In this document: positions 8,389-17,720 of the stretch, piece after piece | How positions within the stretch are numbered: the stretch's first letter is position 1 | How the letters are laid out: each line of letters opens with the position of its first letter | The notes under the pieces: model-generated | What the model was told of the DNA's origin: nothing | The model's input: only the letters and a program-made list of their open reading frames with translations | Databases searched by the model: none | Program-made: the position numbers and the translations under genes | Assembly (NCBI GenBank): GCA_039980455.1 | Contig: JBDXCG010000003.1 | Coordinates: forward strand, 1 to 64,000 | From: CALINF01 sp039980455 | GTDB taxonomy: Bacteria; Pseudomonadota; Gammaproteobacteria; Pseudomonadales; Halieaceae | Direction: 5' to 3' | Length of the DNA: 64,000 bases

Positions 8389-8782
8389 AACAGAGTGGTG
8401 GAGCTGCGCTCTACCGGTAGAGTGGTGGGCTGAGGCTGAGGAAGAGACTATTGTAATCGGCGATCAGGACGATCTGGGTTGTATCGAGATCAGTTCGTTG
8501 CTCAAGGAGAAAGGCGAGTTTGATACTGGTGAGGTGGCGGCTTTAGCCCGCAATGAGTCGCCAGATATTAGTGCATGGGAGTCGCTGGTGCTTGGGGATT
8601 TCTCCGGGGTAACTGGCCGCTTGATTGAAGATGAGGCCGCCATTCGTGAATGGTATGTTGCCGCAGAGAATGTGTTGCTGTTTATCACCTACAGCTGTGA
8701 TGAAGAAAATAATCGTATGGACGACGCCGCCGTCGATGAGATTCTTGATACGCTGTTGTTGAAGGCTGCCGCGTCGGAGTGA
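8375..8782 (+). CDS. Small conserved-looking hypothetical protein coupled to rimI
   Basis: 135 residues, acidic, no signal peptide or membrane segment. It is rich in Trp near the start (EWWSCALPVEWWAEAEEE) and looks like a small alpha/beta protein with alternating short strands (TIVIGD, CIEIS, LLFITYS). The start overlaps the end of rimI, with AAAGG upstream, which suggests translational coupling. I do not recognise the family. Stand-alone immunity-like or SUKH-like folds have this size and acidity, but nothing specific supports that. No partner toxin is nearby. Confidence 0.65.
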   Translation: MNVLETEWWSCALPVEWWAEAEEETIVIGDQDDLGCIEISSLLKEKGEFDTGEVAALARNESPDISAWESLVLGDFSGVTGRLIEDEAAIREWYVAAENVLLFITYSCDEENNRMDDAAVDEILDTLLLKAAASE

Positions 8783-8818
8783 CTCATCACGTCTAGCCAC
8801 TGGCAAGACCTCAACGCC

Positions 8819-9532
8819 TCAGGTAATTGTTCCCGTCACTCTTACCCGCTTCGCGCCTTTCACTGGAGCAGCCTTGCGCGCGTCCTGATGCTTCTTAATG
8901 CGCTGGTCGATGATGTTTTTGAGAGCAATAATCAAGCCGGTAAAAATGAAAGCGCCTGGCGGCAGTATCGCCAATAGGAACGGCTGGTAGTTCTCCACCA
9001 CCACCCACTTCCAGCTTGCCGCTGCACTCCCAAACAATAGGTCCATATTGGCAAACAGAATGCCTGTGCCGATTAGCTCGCGCATTGCGCCGAGCAGGAG
9101 GAGCACTACGCCAAATCCTACGCCCATGATGAGCCCATCATAAAGTGCCGGGAGAACGCTGTTCTTACTAGCGAATGCGTCCGCGCGACCCAGAATGACA
9201 CAGTTGGTTGTAATCAGTGGCAGAAAGATGCCCAGAATCTGATACAGCTCGTAGGCAAATGCCTGCATCAGTAGCTCAATACACGTCACTGAGGCTGCGA
9301 TGATCATCACGAATGCCGGCAGGCGTACGGCATCGGAAACGATGTTGCGGATTATTGAGACTGCTGTGTTGGAGCATACCAATACCAGCGTGGTGGCGGC
9401 GGCCAGGCCCAATGCGTTCACGAAAGTGCCAGTGACGGCGAGAAGTGGACACAGACCGAGCAATTGCACAATTGCCGGGTTATTTTTCCAGAGCCCATTA
9501 ATAGACAGCTCGCCGTAACTGGGTTGCGCCAT
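8819..9532 (-). CDS. rsxE: RsxE/RnfE, electron transport complex subunit E
   Basis: Integral membrane subunit (237 aa, about six helices) of the Rnf/Rsx complex, which couples electron transfer between ferredoxin and NAD(H) to ion movement, or in E. coli keeps SoxR reduced. Recognisable by LLGLCPLLAVTGTFVNALGLA near the N-terminus and the central LPLITTNCVILGRADAFAS; the paralogous RsxA shares the LPLITTNC pattern. It is the last gene of the operon, and its ATG overlaps the rsxG stop (TAATG). The basic C-terminal tail is typical. Many relatives have nth after rsxE, but here a convergent gene follows. Confidence 0.95.
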   Translation of the reverse strand: MAQPSYGELSINGLWKNNPAIVQLLGLCPLLAVTGTFVNALGLAAATTLVLVCSNTAVSIIRNIVSDAVRLPAFVMIIAASVTCIELLMQAFAYELYQILGIFLPLITTNCVILGRADAFASKNSVLPALYDGLIMGVGFGVVLLLLGAMRELIGTGILFANMDLLFGSAAASWKWVVVENYQPFLLAILPPGAFIFTGLIIALKNIIDQRIKKHQDARKAAPVKGAKRVRVTGTIT

Positions 9533-10173
9533 TATTGTTCTCCTGTGCTGCCAGTGGCAGCCTCGTTGGCAAACAAGGTTTCGTGCTGCGCCTTGGCGTA
9601 CTGCAATACGTTAAGCGTTTTTCCCACAACAGCGCGCGGTGTAATGGTGGCGCCGGTGAACTGGTCAAAAATGCCTTTGTCCTTCTTGACCGCCCATTCT
9701 GCCTGACCAGGATTCGTCAAAGAACGTCCGTTGAAGTCAAGTATCCAGTCAGACTTTTTTAAATCCACCTTGTCGCCTAACCCTGGCGTTTCCTTATGGC
9801 TGAGCACTCTAACACCTGCCACAGAACCATCGCGATTAACGCCGATGATCATATCGATATCGCCGCTATACCCATCCGAAGCGGTGGCAGGGATGATTAC
9901 GGCAATGGTTTCTCCGTTCTGCCTGGCCAGATAAATGTGTTTGTCCTCGCGCAGGCCCAGCGTACCTGCAGCAATCGCCAGCGTGTCGTCTAGCATGCTG
10001 TTGTTGTGTCGGCTGGCGGGTATTATCTCGAGCAGTGCACGTTCTTCTGCCTGGCGCTGTGCTAGCGCAATTCGATCGCGTGTTTGTAGATAGGTGCCGG
10101 CTATCAGCAGGGTCGTTACTACAGCGAACAATGCAAGCAACAGGCTATTTCGCGATATGGACCGCCCCAGCAT
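9532..10173 (-). CDS. rsxG: RsxG/RnfG, FMN-binding subunit
   Basis: Periplasm-facing flavoprotein subunit of the Rsx/Rnf complex, anchored by one N-terminal helix (about 11-27). The FMN-binding domain carries TGATITPRAVVGKT. The TGAT Thr176 is the expected attachment site for covalent FMN in the S/T-G-A-T motif shared with NqrC. LGDKVDLKKSDW is also typical. The start forms TGATG with the rsxD stop, indicating coupling. Length (213 aa) matches the family. Confidence 0.95.
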   Translation of the reverse strand: MLGRSISRNSLLLALFAVVTTLLIAGTYLQTRDRIALAQRQAEERALLEIIPASRHNNSMLDDTLAIAAGTLGLREDKHIYLARQNGETIAVIIPATASDGYSGDIDMIIGVNRDGSVAGVRVLSHKETPGLGDKVDLKKSDWILDFNGRSLTNPGQAEWAVKKDKGIFDQFTGATITPRAVVGKTLNVLQYAKAQHETLFANEAATGSTGEQ

Positions 10174-11219
10174 CAGTGATCACCCTCTACTTCATCGGCG
10201 GGCTTGGCTTTGGTGTGGCCATAGGTTCTGGGCTGCGTGTAGTGATCGATGAAAGGCGCGGCGAAGTTCATTATCAATACTGCGAAAGCAACCGCGTCGG
10301 GGTAGTTGCCCTGCACCCGTATAATGTAGACGAGCGCGCCGATCAATAGACCATAGATAAGTCGGCCACGGGTTGATACGGCGGAACTCACAGGGTCGGT
10401 GGCAATAAAAAACGCGCCAAACATGGTGGCGCCACTGAGTAGGTGAAATGCAGGAGAACCGCCGCTGGTAGAGCTGCCGCCATCGTAGAAAATGGCAGAT
10501 AGCAGTGCGATGCTCAGCAACATTCCTATGGGTGCATGCCAGGTAAAAACACGCCGATAGAGCAGCCATAAGCCGCCGGCCAGAAAGGCGATATTCACCC
10601 ACTCCCAGCCTAATCCAGCCCAGCGGCCAAATTGCGGATTCTGCGACCACAGGTCTTCCATCATAAACCCCTGATTTTGTCGCAGCACGTCCAGTGGGGT
10701 CGCCATAGTGATGGCATCAAAATTGGCGGGTGTGAAACACGCGCGTAGCGCATCCAACAGTCCGGGTACCTCGCCCAGGCCTCGCGGTGGTGCCCAAGCC
10801 GTCATTTGCACAGGGAACGAGATAAGCAGGACGACATAACCTACCATGGCGGGGTTAAACGGGTTGTAACCAAGTCCGCCATAGAGATGCTTGGCGAGCA
10901 AAATAGACGAAGCCACTCCAACTGCGATTAACCACCAAGGTGCATAGGGTGGAAGCGCGATACACAGTAAGGTAGTTGTGACTAGCGCGCTGTAGTCACG
11001 CAGATAAAAGGCGATCGGACGTTTGCGTAACGCTAATGCCATGGCTTCGAACGCCAATCCAAGCAAGCCGCCCCAGATAACATTCACCAGGGTGCCAAAA
11101 CCGAAGAAGTGAGTAAGCACTATAACGCCGGGCACGGTAGCTATGAGCACGCTAAGCATCACCCGGTCTGTACGCTGTGCGCCGTGAGCATGCGGAGATG
11201 TGATACGCATCAAGGCCAT
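10173..11219 (-). CDS. rsxD: RsxD/RnfD, membrane flavoprotein subunit
   Basis: 348-residue polytopic subunit related to NqrB. Multiple membrane helices; the NPFNPAMVGYVVLLISFP segment (119-136) and the ATPLD flavinylation-type site with Thr174 (TMATPLD) are family hallmarks. It accepts covalent FMN and forms part of the electron path through the membrane. Located between rsxC (one base gap) and rsxG (TGATG overlap). Confidence 0.95.
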   Translation of the reverse strand: MALMRITSPHAHGAQRTDRVMLSVLIATVPGVIVLTHFFGFGTLVNVIWGGLLGLAFEAMALALRKRPIAFYLRDYSALVTTTLLCIALPPYAPWWLIAVGVASSILLAKHLYGGLGYNPFNPAMVGYVVLLISFPVQMTAWAPPRGLGEVPGLLDALRACFTPANFDAITMATPLDVLRQNQGFMMEDLWSQNPQFGRWAGLGWEWVNIAFLAGGLWLLYRRVFTWHAPIGMLLSIALLSAIFYDGGSSTSGGSPAFHLLSGATMFGAFFIATDPVSSAVSTRGRLIYGLLIGALVYIIRVQGNYPDAVAFAVLIMNFAAPFIDHYTQPRTYGHTKAKPADEVEGDH

Positions 11220-11220
11220 G

Positions 11221-13230
11221 CTAGGAGTCCTGCTCGGCCGTGTTTAGGTCGGCGAGTTTGCCTTGCAAGCGCGCTATCGTGCTTTCCAGAGCCGTTATAA
11301 TTTTCTCTTCTTCCCCTGATTCCCGGCTCTTCTCAAGGCGCGTAGCGGCCTTCTCCATTTGCTGCTGCAGTTTGTCGCGCTGCGCTGCGACTTTCTGCTC
11401 TGGTGTGAGTACTTCGGCGGATTTACGAGCGGCCATTGCCCGCTCAATGGCAGCTTGCGCAGCATCGACTGGCGGGGTAGTCGCGGGGGTGGGTTTCTCG
11501 CTGTTATCTAACGCCTGTAGCTTTAATTGCGCTGCTTCGAGTTTAGCCCGGGTTTTGTCGACCCCGGTTTGCAGTGCATCGACAAGGTCGCTTCCTTCGG
11601 TGCGCGCCGTATCCAGTTTTTCCTGCGCTGTGGCCAGACGTTTGCTGATCGTTGCAATGCTCGCCTCTAGCGTCGCCTGTTCGGATTCTGGCTTTGTCGT
11701 GTCGCTCTGCTGTGCGGCTTTTTTGGCCTTGGCGCGATCGATAGCGGCTTGAATGGGGTCCTCGTCAGCACCACCTTGTGCTGCACGCGCCTCGGCTGCT
11801 TTTTTGCGCGCCTCGCGCTTTGCGTTCTTTTCGAGTTCTTCCTGCTCCAATCTTTCCTGACGTGCTTCAAATCGTAATCGTGACTGTTCAGATTTCTCGT
11901 GATCCTGACGCAGCGTTACAATCTCGGCTTTGGCTGCGCGGTAGTACTGTACCAACGGTATCGTGCTGGGGCACACGTAGGAGCAAGCACCGCACTCGAT
12001 GCAATCGAACAGATTATGTTGTTCCAACTTCTCGAATTCCTTGCCCTGTGCAAACCAGAACAGCTGCTGAGGCAGCAAACTGGCCGGGCACGCTTCTGCG
12101 CACATTCCACAGCGAATACACGCTTGTGCTGGCGGTGGTGTAGGCAGCTCTTGCTCCGTTGGCGCGAGAATGCAGTTGGTGGTTTTTACTACGGGAACCG
12201 ATGTGTCAGGCAAAGTGAAGCCCATCATTGGTCCGCCCATCACCAGCCGCCGATTACGTTTGGTCTCGTAGCCGGCTTGAGCGAGTAGGTGAGATACGGG
12301 CGTACCCAGTAAGACGTCAAAGTTACCCGGTTCGGATACGGCTTCACCTGTAACCGTAGTGACGCGCGAAATAAGCGGCTTGCCATGCACAACGGCATCG
12401 TAGATAGCCACTGCACTGCCCACATTCTGGCAGACGATACCGACATCAATGGGAAGCCCACCACTGGGAACTTGTTTGCCTGTGAGAATTTCAATCAGTT
12501 GTTTCTCGCCGCCTGACGGGTACTTGGTGGGGAAAGTCACCACTTCTATTTCAGCCTGGCTTTCGGCAACGGCAGCAGCGAGTGCGGCTATTCCCTCGGG
12601 CTTGTTGTCCTCTACGCCAATCAATACTTCATCGGGTTGTACAATGTGCGCAAGAATTCGTGCCCCGGCAACAATCTGTGTAGCGCGTTCGCGCATGAGA
12701 ATATCGTCAGCGGTTATGTATGGCTCACACTCGGTGCCATTTATGATCAGCGTGTTTATTTTGGTGTCAGGCTTTGGTGACAGCTTGACAGCGGTGGGAA
12801 AGCCCGCCCCGCCCATGCCAGCGATACCGGCGTTGCGAATGATATCCACTAGCTCATGCCTTTCTCTTACGAGGTAGTCCGGAGTCGGGTGCAGGTCCGT
12901 CCACTGTTCCTTGCCATCGGGTCGCAGCACGATGCAGGGTGCTGTAAACCCAGAGGGATGAGCTATTTTACGTTTCTCGATCGCTACGATCTCGCCCGAC
13001 GTTGGCGCGTGGCAAGGTACGCTAACAAAGCCGGCAGGCTCGGCAATGATTTGCCCCTTAAGTACATGCTGGCCGACAGAAACGATAGCTTGTGCTGGCG
13101 CGCCAATGTGCTGTGATAGCGGCAACACAAGTTCATCTGCAAGCCCTGCCTGACGGATGGCAACCTGCATAGACTGATGTTTGTTCTCTACAGGATGAAT
13201 GCCGCCGTGGAAGTCGAAGATTTTTCTCAT
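11221..13230 (-). CDS. rsxC: RsxC/RnfC, NADH/ferredoxin-interacting Fe-S subunit
   Basis: 669 residues. The N-terminal Rnf barrel (HPVENKHQS, LPLSQHIGAPA) is followed by the Complex I 51-kDa-like NAD/FMN domain (GMGGAGFPTAVKL, then NGTECEPYITADD), an SLBB-type segment, and two 4Fe-4S clusters (CIRCGMCAEACP and CIECGACSYVCP). From about residue 440 a long Glu/Lys/Ala/Gln-rich helical extension runs to the end. Such a tail occurs in gammaproteobacterial RnfC but varies greatly in length and sequence. The start overlaps the rsxB stop (ATGA). Confidence 0.95.
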   Translation of the reverse strand: MRKIFDFHGGIHPVENKHQSMQVAIRQAGLADELVLPLSQHIGAPAQAIVSVGQHVLKGQIIAEPAGFVSVPCHAPTSGEIVAIEKRKIAHPSGFTAPCIVLRPDGKEQWTDLHPTPDYLVRERHELVDIIRNAGIAGMGGAGFPTAVKLSPKPDTKINTLIINGTECEPYITADDILMRERATQIVAGARILAHIVQPDEVLIGVEDNKPEGIAALAAAVAESQAEIEVVTFPTKYPSGGEKQLIEILTGKQVPSGGLPIDVGIVCQNVGSAVAIYDAVVHGKPLISRVTTVTGEAVSEPGNFDVLLGTPVSHLLAQAGYETKRNRRLVMGGPMMGFTLPDTSVPVVKTTNCILAPTEQELPTPPPAQACIRCGMCAEACPASLLPQQLFWFAQGKEFEKLEQHNLFDCIECGACSYVCPSTIPLVQYYRAAKAEIVTLRQDHEKSEQSRLRFEARQERLEQEELEKNAKREARKKAAEARAAQGGADEDPIQAAIDRAKAKKAAQQSDTTKPESEQATLEASIATISKRLATAQEKLDTARTEGSDLVDALQTGVDKTRAKLEAAQLKLQALDNSEKPTPATTPPVDAAQAAIERAMAARKSAEVLTPEQKVAAQRDKLQQQMEKAATRLEKSRESGEEEKIITALESTIARLQGKLADLNTAEQDS

Positions 13231-13862
13231 GCAGCCCGGTCCGCATTGGCATCAGTGGCAATCAGTTCAACCTTGGGACTGATGGGGTCGGGTAGTGTCC
13301 AGTGCCACGTTTGCAGTGTTTCTTCCTGAGGAATCATGTCAATGCAATCTACCGGGCAAGGCTCCAGGCATAGATCGCAGCCCGTACACTCCTGTGCGAT
13401 GACCGTATGCATTTGCTTGGCCGCGCCAAGAATCGCATCTACGGGGCAGGCCTGAATACATTTGGTACAACCAATACATTCCGCTTCGCGGATAAAGGCG
13501 ACGGCCTTTACTTTCTCTTCGCCATGCTCGGCGTCCAGAGGCGGAGCTTCTACATCCAGTAAGTCTGCAAGCTCAGCAATGGTCGTCTCTCCACCGGGTG
13601 GGCATTTGTTGATGGCATCCCCATCGGCAATGGCTTCCGCGTACGGGCGGCAGCCAGGGTAGCCGCATTGTCCACACTGGGTCTGCGGCAAAATTTGATT
13701 AATCTGGTCGGCAATCGGGTCGCCTTCTGTTTTGAAGCGCACCGCAGCAAAACCTAGCAGCGCGCCAAATACAGCGCCCAGCCCCACGAGCGCGAGTAGG
13801 GCGGCAGCGAGCGGGTATTGGTTGACCAGTTCTATAAACACAGCGTCAGACCAACCCTGCAA
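13227..13862 (-). CDS. rsxB: RsxB/RnfB, ferredoxin-like electron-entry subunit
   Basis: A single N-terminal membrane anchor is followed by the CGQCGYPGCRPYAEAI Fe-S motif and two bacterial ferredoxin 4Fe-4S motifs (CIGCTKCIQACPVDAI, CTGCDLCLEPCPVDCI). It passes electrons into the Rnf/Rsx complex at the cytoplasmic face. The reading frame opens with TTG at 13862, inside rsxA. A GTG at 13841, four bases after the rsxA stop, would still leave a complete anchor and is a credible alternative start. Confidence 0.95.
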   Translation of the reverse strand: MQGWSDAVFIELVNQYPLAAALLALVGLGAVFGALLGFAAVRFKTEGDPIADQINQILPQTQCGQCGYPGCRPYAEAIADGDAINKCPPGGETTIAELADLLDVEAPPLDAEHGEEKVKAVAFIREAECIGCTKCIQACPVDAILGAAKQMHTVIAQECTGCDLCLEPCPVDCIDMIPQEETLQTWHWTLPDPISPKVELIATDANADRAA

Positions 13863-14424
13863 AGCCCATAAAGGCCAGCGACATCAGTCCGGCCGTGACC
13901 ATGCCGATGGCAGCGCCTTGGAACGGTAATGGCACATCGGCCACTGCCAGTCGTTCACGCATTGCGGCAAACAGAACCAGAACCAGTGAGAAGCCCACTG
14001 CAGCGCCAAACCCATAGAACAGTGATTGCAGGAAATTGTGGCTCTTGTTGATGTTGAGCAGTGCGACTCCCAGGACCGCGCAGTTGGTGGTGATTAATGG
14101 CAGGTACACGCCCAGCACCCTATGTAGTAGCGGACTACTCTTGCGCACGACCATCTCCGTAAACTGCACGACCACAGCGATGACCAGAATAAACGAGATA
14201 GTTCGCAGGTATTCCAGACCAAGCGGTTGCAGTAGGAAGGTGTAGGTGAGGTAACTACAGGCGGAGGCCAACGTGAGCACGAACGTTGTCGCCATAGACA
14301 TGCCCATAGCGGTCTCGAGTTTGTTGGAAACGCCCATGAAGGGGCACAATCCCAAAAACTGTACGAGTACGAAATTATTAACCAGTATCGCCCCGATCAG
14401 GAGTATCGAATAATCTGCCAGCAT
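13846..14424 (-). CDS. rsxA: RsxA/RnfA, membrane subunit
   Basis: 192 residues, six membrane helices, matching E. coli RsxA (193 aa). Characteristic strings are NNFVLVQFLGLCPFMGVSNK near the start and GVYLPLITTNCAVLGVALL in the middle. First gene of the rsxABCDGE operon. The 187 bp upstream (14425-14611) must carry its promoter. A weak candidate reading TTGATT, 17 bases, TACCAT exists on the minus strand there, but I do not list it as a feature. Confidence 0.95.
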   Translation of the reverse strand: MLADYSILLIGAILVNNFVLVQFLGLCPFMGVSNKLETAMGMSMATTFVLTLASACSYLTYTFLLQPLGLEYLRTISFILVIAVVVQFTEMVVRKSSPLLHRVLGVYLPLITTNCAVLGVALLNINKSHNFLQSLFYGFGAAVGFSLVLVLFAAMRERLAVADVPLPFQGAAIGMVTAGLMSLAFMGFAGLV

Positions 14425-14611
14425 GGTGCGCCTATGCTCGTCGCGGCCCTCAAAACAAGTGGCCCCTAATACGGACTGCTCTAGTGATAGTAATGTAGAA
14501 ACGTTCGGTAAGACGGGCAGATGGTAAGAAATAGTTGCTTATAAATCAACAAGTTGTTGGCGCTAAGCTTATAACTGACCCATCTACCTCAATGCTCCCT
14601 AAATCTGTTCT

Positions 14612-16651
14612 TTACTTGACCTGCATGCCCGGCTTGGCGCCACTATGTGGCTCGAGTAGGTAGAGTTCATCTCCCCCGGGTCCTGCTGCCAATACCATGC
14701 CCTCCGATACGCCAAAACGCATTTTGCGCGGCGCCAGATTGGCGACCATGACGGTCAATTTGCCCACGAGCTCGTCTGGTTCATAGGCCGACTTGATCCC
14801 TGCCAGCACCTGGCGCTCTGAATCGCCCAGGCTGAGAGTCAGGCGCAGCAATTTGTCTGCGCCTTCAACTGATTCTGCCGCCACAATTTCTGCGATACGC
14901 AGATCAACCTTGGCAAAATCCTCAAACGCGATTGTATTGTCGCCCTCGTCTTCACTCTTGGCTGAAGGAGAGTCCTTTGGGGCTGCGGCGGGTGCCGCTG
15001 CTGCCACGGCTTCTTTGCTGGCTTCAATCATTGCTTCAACCTGTTTGGGATCTACGCGTGTCATCAGTGGCTGGAATTTGTTCAGCGCGTGCCCCGTGAG
15101 CGGCCCATCCAATTCAGTCCAATCCAGCGAGATGTTCAGGAAAGTTTCAGCCTTTTCAGCCATCGCAGGCAGAACGGGCTTCAAGTACGTCATCAGCACT
15201 CTAAATAGATTGACGCCCACGCTGCAAACTTCATGAACCTGTGCTTCCTGGCCGGGCTCTTTGGCCATAACCCAGGGCTTTTTCTCATCGATATACTGAT
15301 TTGCCCGATCGGCCAGACTCACGATCTCGCGTATTGCTTTGTTGTAGTCCAGCGACTCAAACAATTCAGCAATGACCTCGCCTCGCTCGATAAACGAGCG
15401 CACGAGTTCATCTTCTGCACATTCATTCGTCAGGGTGTTGTCAAATCGCTTGTGAAGAAAGCCCGCACAGCGACTGGCGATGTTGACGATTTTGCCAACT
15501 ACATCGGAATTCACCCTCTGAATGAAGTCCTCCAGATTAAGATCAATATCGTCGATAGAGCCACTTAACTTGGCGGCAAAGTAGTAGCGCAGGTACTCCG
15601 CATCGAGATGCTGCAGGTAGGTGCTTGCATTAATAAATGTTCCCCGGCTCTTGGACATTTTGGTGCCATTGACCGTCAGAAAGCCGTGTACATAAACAGC
15701 GGTGGGCGTGCGCAGGCCCGCCGAATGGAGCATGGCCGGCCAGAACAGTCCGTGAAAATTGATGATGTCCTTACCGATAAAGTGGTATAGCTCTGTGTCG
15801 CCGTCTGGTGCCCAGAACGCATCGAATTCCACGTTATGTGTTTCGCAGTAATTCTGGAAGCTGGCGATATAACCGATAGGCGCATCCAGCCATACATAAA
15901 AATACTTACCCGGTTCTCCTGGAATTTCGAAGCCAAAGTATGGGGCGTCGCGGCTAATGTCCCATTCCTGTAATCCGGAGTCAGTCCATTCGCGCAACTT
16001 GTTCGCAACCTGGGGCTGTAGCGTGCCAGAGTCGATCCACTGGGAGAGCATGTCAGTGAATTCAGGCAGTCGGAAGAAGAAGTGCGTGGACTCCTTGTCT
16101 ATAGGTTTGGCGCCGGAGATTGCAGATGTTGCATCAATCAGCTCGGCAGGGCTATAGGTAGCGCCGCAGGCCTCACAGTTATCTCCATATTGGTCGGGGG
16201 TCTTGCAACGTGGGCACGTGCCTTTGATGAAGCGGTCTGCTAGGAACAACTGCTTCTCTGGGTCGAACGCCTGCACAATATCGCGCTTGGCAATGTGGTT
16301 ATTAGCCACCAGCCTTTGGTAGATGGTTTCGCTCCACTCCTTATTCTCTTTCGAGTGGGTTGAGTAGTAGTTGTCAAACCCAATCAGGAAGCCTGCTGAG
16401 TCCGCTTCGTGTTCTTCTTTTATGTTCGCGATCTGTTGTTCTGGGGTAATGCCCAACGACTCCGCCGTTAGCATGATGGCGGTGCCGTGCGCGTCGTCAG
16501 CACAGACATACAGGCAATTATGGCCCCGCGAGCGTTGAAAGCGCGTCCAGATGTCGGTTTGTACCTGCTCAAGCATATGCCCCAGATGTACTGGGCCATT
16601 GGCGTAGGGCAGTGCGCTGGTCACCAGGATATTGCGCTGGGGAGTGCTCAT
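14612..16651 (-). CDS. metG: MetG, methionyl-tRNA synthetase
   Basis: 679 residues from the ATG at 16651. The open frame extends to 16729, but only the MSTPQRNILVTSALPYANG start fits the family. Visible features: HLGH (22-25), KMSKS (330-334), a zinc knuckle with Cys145/148/158/161, and a C-terminal tRNA-binding OB domain (VDLRIAEIVAAE onwards), joined by an Ala-rich linker. It charges tRNA-Met and initiator tRNA in the cytosol. Divergent from apbC, the same arrangement as metG/mrp in E. coli. Confidence 0.97.
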   Translation of the reverse strand: MSTPQRNILVTSALPYANGPVHLGHMLEQVQTDIWTRFQRSRGHNCLYVCADDAHGTAIMLTAESLGITPEQQIANIKEEHEADSAGFLIGFDNYYSTHSKENKEWSETIYQRLVANNHIAKRDIVQAFDPEKQLFLADRFIKGTCPRCKTPDQYGDNCEACGATYSPAELIDATSAISGAKPIDKESTHFFFRLPEFTDMLSQWIDSGTLQPQVANKLREWTDSGLQEWDISRDAPYFGFEIPGEPGKYFYVWLDAPIGYIASFQNYCETHNVEFDAFWAPDGDTELYHFIGKDIINFHGLFWPAMLHSAGLRTPTAVYVHGFLTVNGTKMSKSRGTFINASTYLQHLDAEYLRYYFAAKLSGSIDDIDLNLEDFIQRVNSDVVGKIVNIASRCAGFLHKRFDNTLTNECAEDELVRSFIERGEVIAELFESLDYNKAIREIVSLADRANQYIDEKKPWVMAKEPGQEAQVHEVCSVGVNLFRVLMTYLKPVLPAMAEKAETFLNISLDWTELDGPLTGHALNKFQPLMTRVDPKQVEAMIEASKEAVAAAAPAAAPKDSPSAKSEDEGDNTIAFEDFAKVDLRIAEIVAAESVEGADKLLRLTLSLGDSERQVLAGIKSAYEPDELVGKLTVMVANLAPRKMRFGVSEGMVLAAGPGGDELYLLEPHSGAKPGMQVK

Positions 16652-16685
16652 TGGATCGCGATCCGTCGATGAAAAAAGGGGCGCT

Positions 16686-16691
16686 ACTATA
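16686..16691 (-). promoter_or_regulatory. Probable -10 element for metG
   Basis: On the minus strand this reads TATAGT, five of six matches to the sigma-70 -10 consensus. It lies about 35 bases before the metG ATG at 16651. The matching -35 region is weak. It sits in the 200-bp divergent space shared with apbC. Confidence 0.4.
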
Positions 16692-16762
16692 GCTGTTTTG
16701 GGGTGGCATTTCATCCGCTGCCGCAGCACGAATCGTCTTGTGTGCCTGCGCGAGCCAGACCA

Positions 16763-16791
16763 TTGTTCAGCGCAGGCTCACTCCTTATACT
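16763..16791 (+). promoter_or_regulatory. Sigma-70-type promoter for apbC
   Basis: TTGTTC at 16763-16768 and TATACT at 16786-16791 are separated by exactly 17 bases. The -10 matches five of six consensus positions and the -35 only the TTG. The apbC ATG at 16854 lies about 55 bases after the expected start point. Confidence 0.5.
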
Positions 16792-16853
16792 AGCGCCCCG
16801 GCAGGCAAGGCCATTGTGGTCGCTGCAACGACGAGATCTGACGACTTTCTTAC

Positions 16854-17669
16854 ATGAATAATATAAAGCACATTATCGCAGTTGCCTCCGGAAAAGGCGG
16901 CGTTGGAAAATCGACCACGACGGTGAATCTAGCGTTGGCACTGCAATCGCTGGGTGCTCAGGTGGGTTTGCTGGATGCCGATATCTACGGTCCCAGCCAG
17001 CAAAAAATGCTGGGTATCGCCGACGACGTCAAGCCGGAACAGCAGGGTGGGCAGTTCTTGCTCCCGGTGAAGGCGCATGGCCTGAAAACCATGTCGATGG
17101 GGTATCTCGCCAATGACCGGACGCCGATGGTCTGGCGTGGTCCCATGGCTGGCGGCGCGCTAGTGCAAATGCTGGAGCAGACGCTATGGGGTGATCTGGA
17201 CTATCTGGTTATCGACATGCCGCCAGGAACCGGTGATATTCAGCTGACTCTCTCCCAGAAAGCCACGGTAGCTGGCGCGGTGATTGTGACAACCCCGCAG
17301 GACATCGCGCTGCTCGATGCACAAAAAGGCATCGAGATGTTTCGCAAAGTGAACGTGCCAATTCTTGGAGTAATCGAGAATATGGCTGTACATGTGTGTC
17401 CGCAGTGCGGGCATGAAGAGCACATATTTGGTGCTGATGGCGGACGGCGTATTGCGCAGGACTATGGCGTGCCGCTCCTGGCAAGCCTGCCGTTGTCACT
17501 GGCGATACGTCAGCAGACCGATTCGGGTAATCCGACTGTGGCAGCCGAGCCTGGCTCTGCCGCAGCCGCCAGTTATGTGGCAGCCGCCACGGCAATCCGC
17601 GAATCCCTCGATGGCGCGCAATCGGCAGGTGCAGCGGACTTCCCCAATATTAGTATTTCCGACGACTAG
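16854..17669 (+). CDS. apbC: ApbC/Mrp, Fe-S cluster carrier ATPase
   Basis: 271-residue P-loop protein of the Mrp/NBP35 family, which assembles and transfers Fe-S clusters. Deviant Walker A GKGGVGKS is at 13-20, and the cluster-binding CPQC (182-185) follows the DMPPGTGD switch region. It lacks the N-terminal MIP18-type domain present in E. coli Mrp (369 aa), so it is the short form. Fe-S maintenance fits a neighbourhood containing the cluster-rich Rsx complex, but the metG-apbC pairing is a general gammaproteobacterial arrangement. Confidence 0.9.
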   Translation: MNNIKHIIAVASGKGGVGKSTTTVNLALALQSLGAQVGLLDADIYGPSQQKMLGIADDVKPEQQGGQFLLPVKAHGLKTMSMGYLANDRTPMVWRGPMAGGALVQMLEQTLWGDLDYLVIDMPPGTGDIQLTLSQKATVAGAVIVTTPQDIALLDAQKGIEMFRKVNVPILGVIENMAVHVCPQCGHEEHIFGADGGRRIAQDYGVPLLASLPLSLAIRQQTDSGNPTVAAEPGSAAAASYVAAATAIRESLDGAQSAGAADFPNISISDD

Positions 17670-17720
17670 CCCCGACAGAAGCGGCCTTACAACTTAACTG
17701 TAACCATAGCGAGACAGACT

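Noticed and set aside
11240..11752. 170-residue plus-strand reading frame, Ser/Ala/Cys-rich
   Set aside because: Antisense shadow of the Lys/Glu/Ala-rich tail of rsxC; no ribosome site and no family-like composition.
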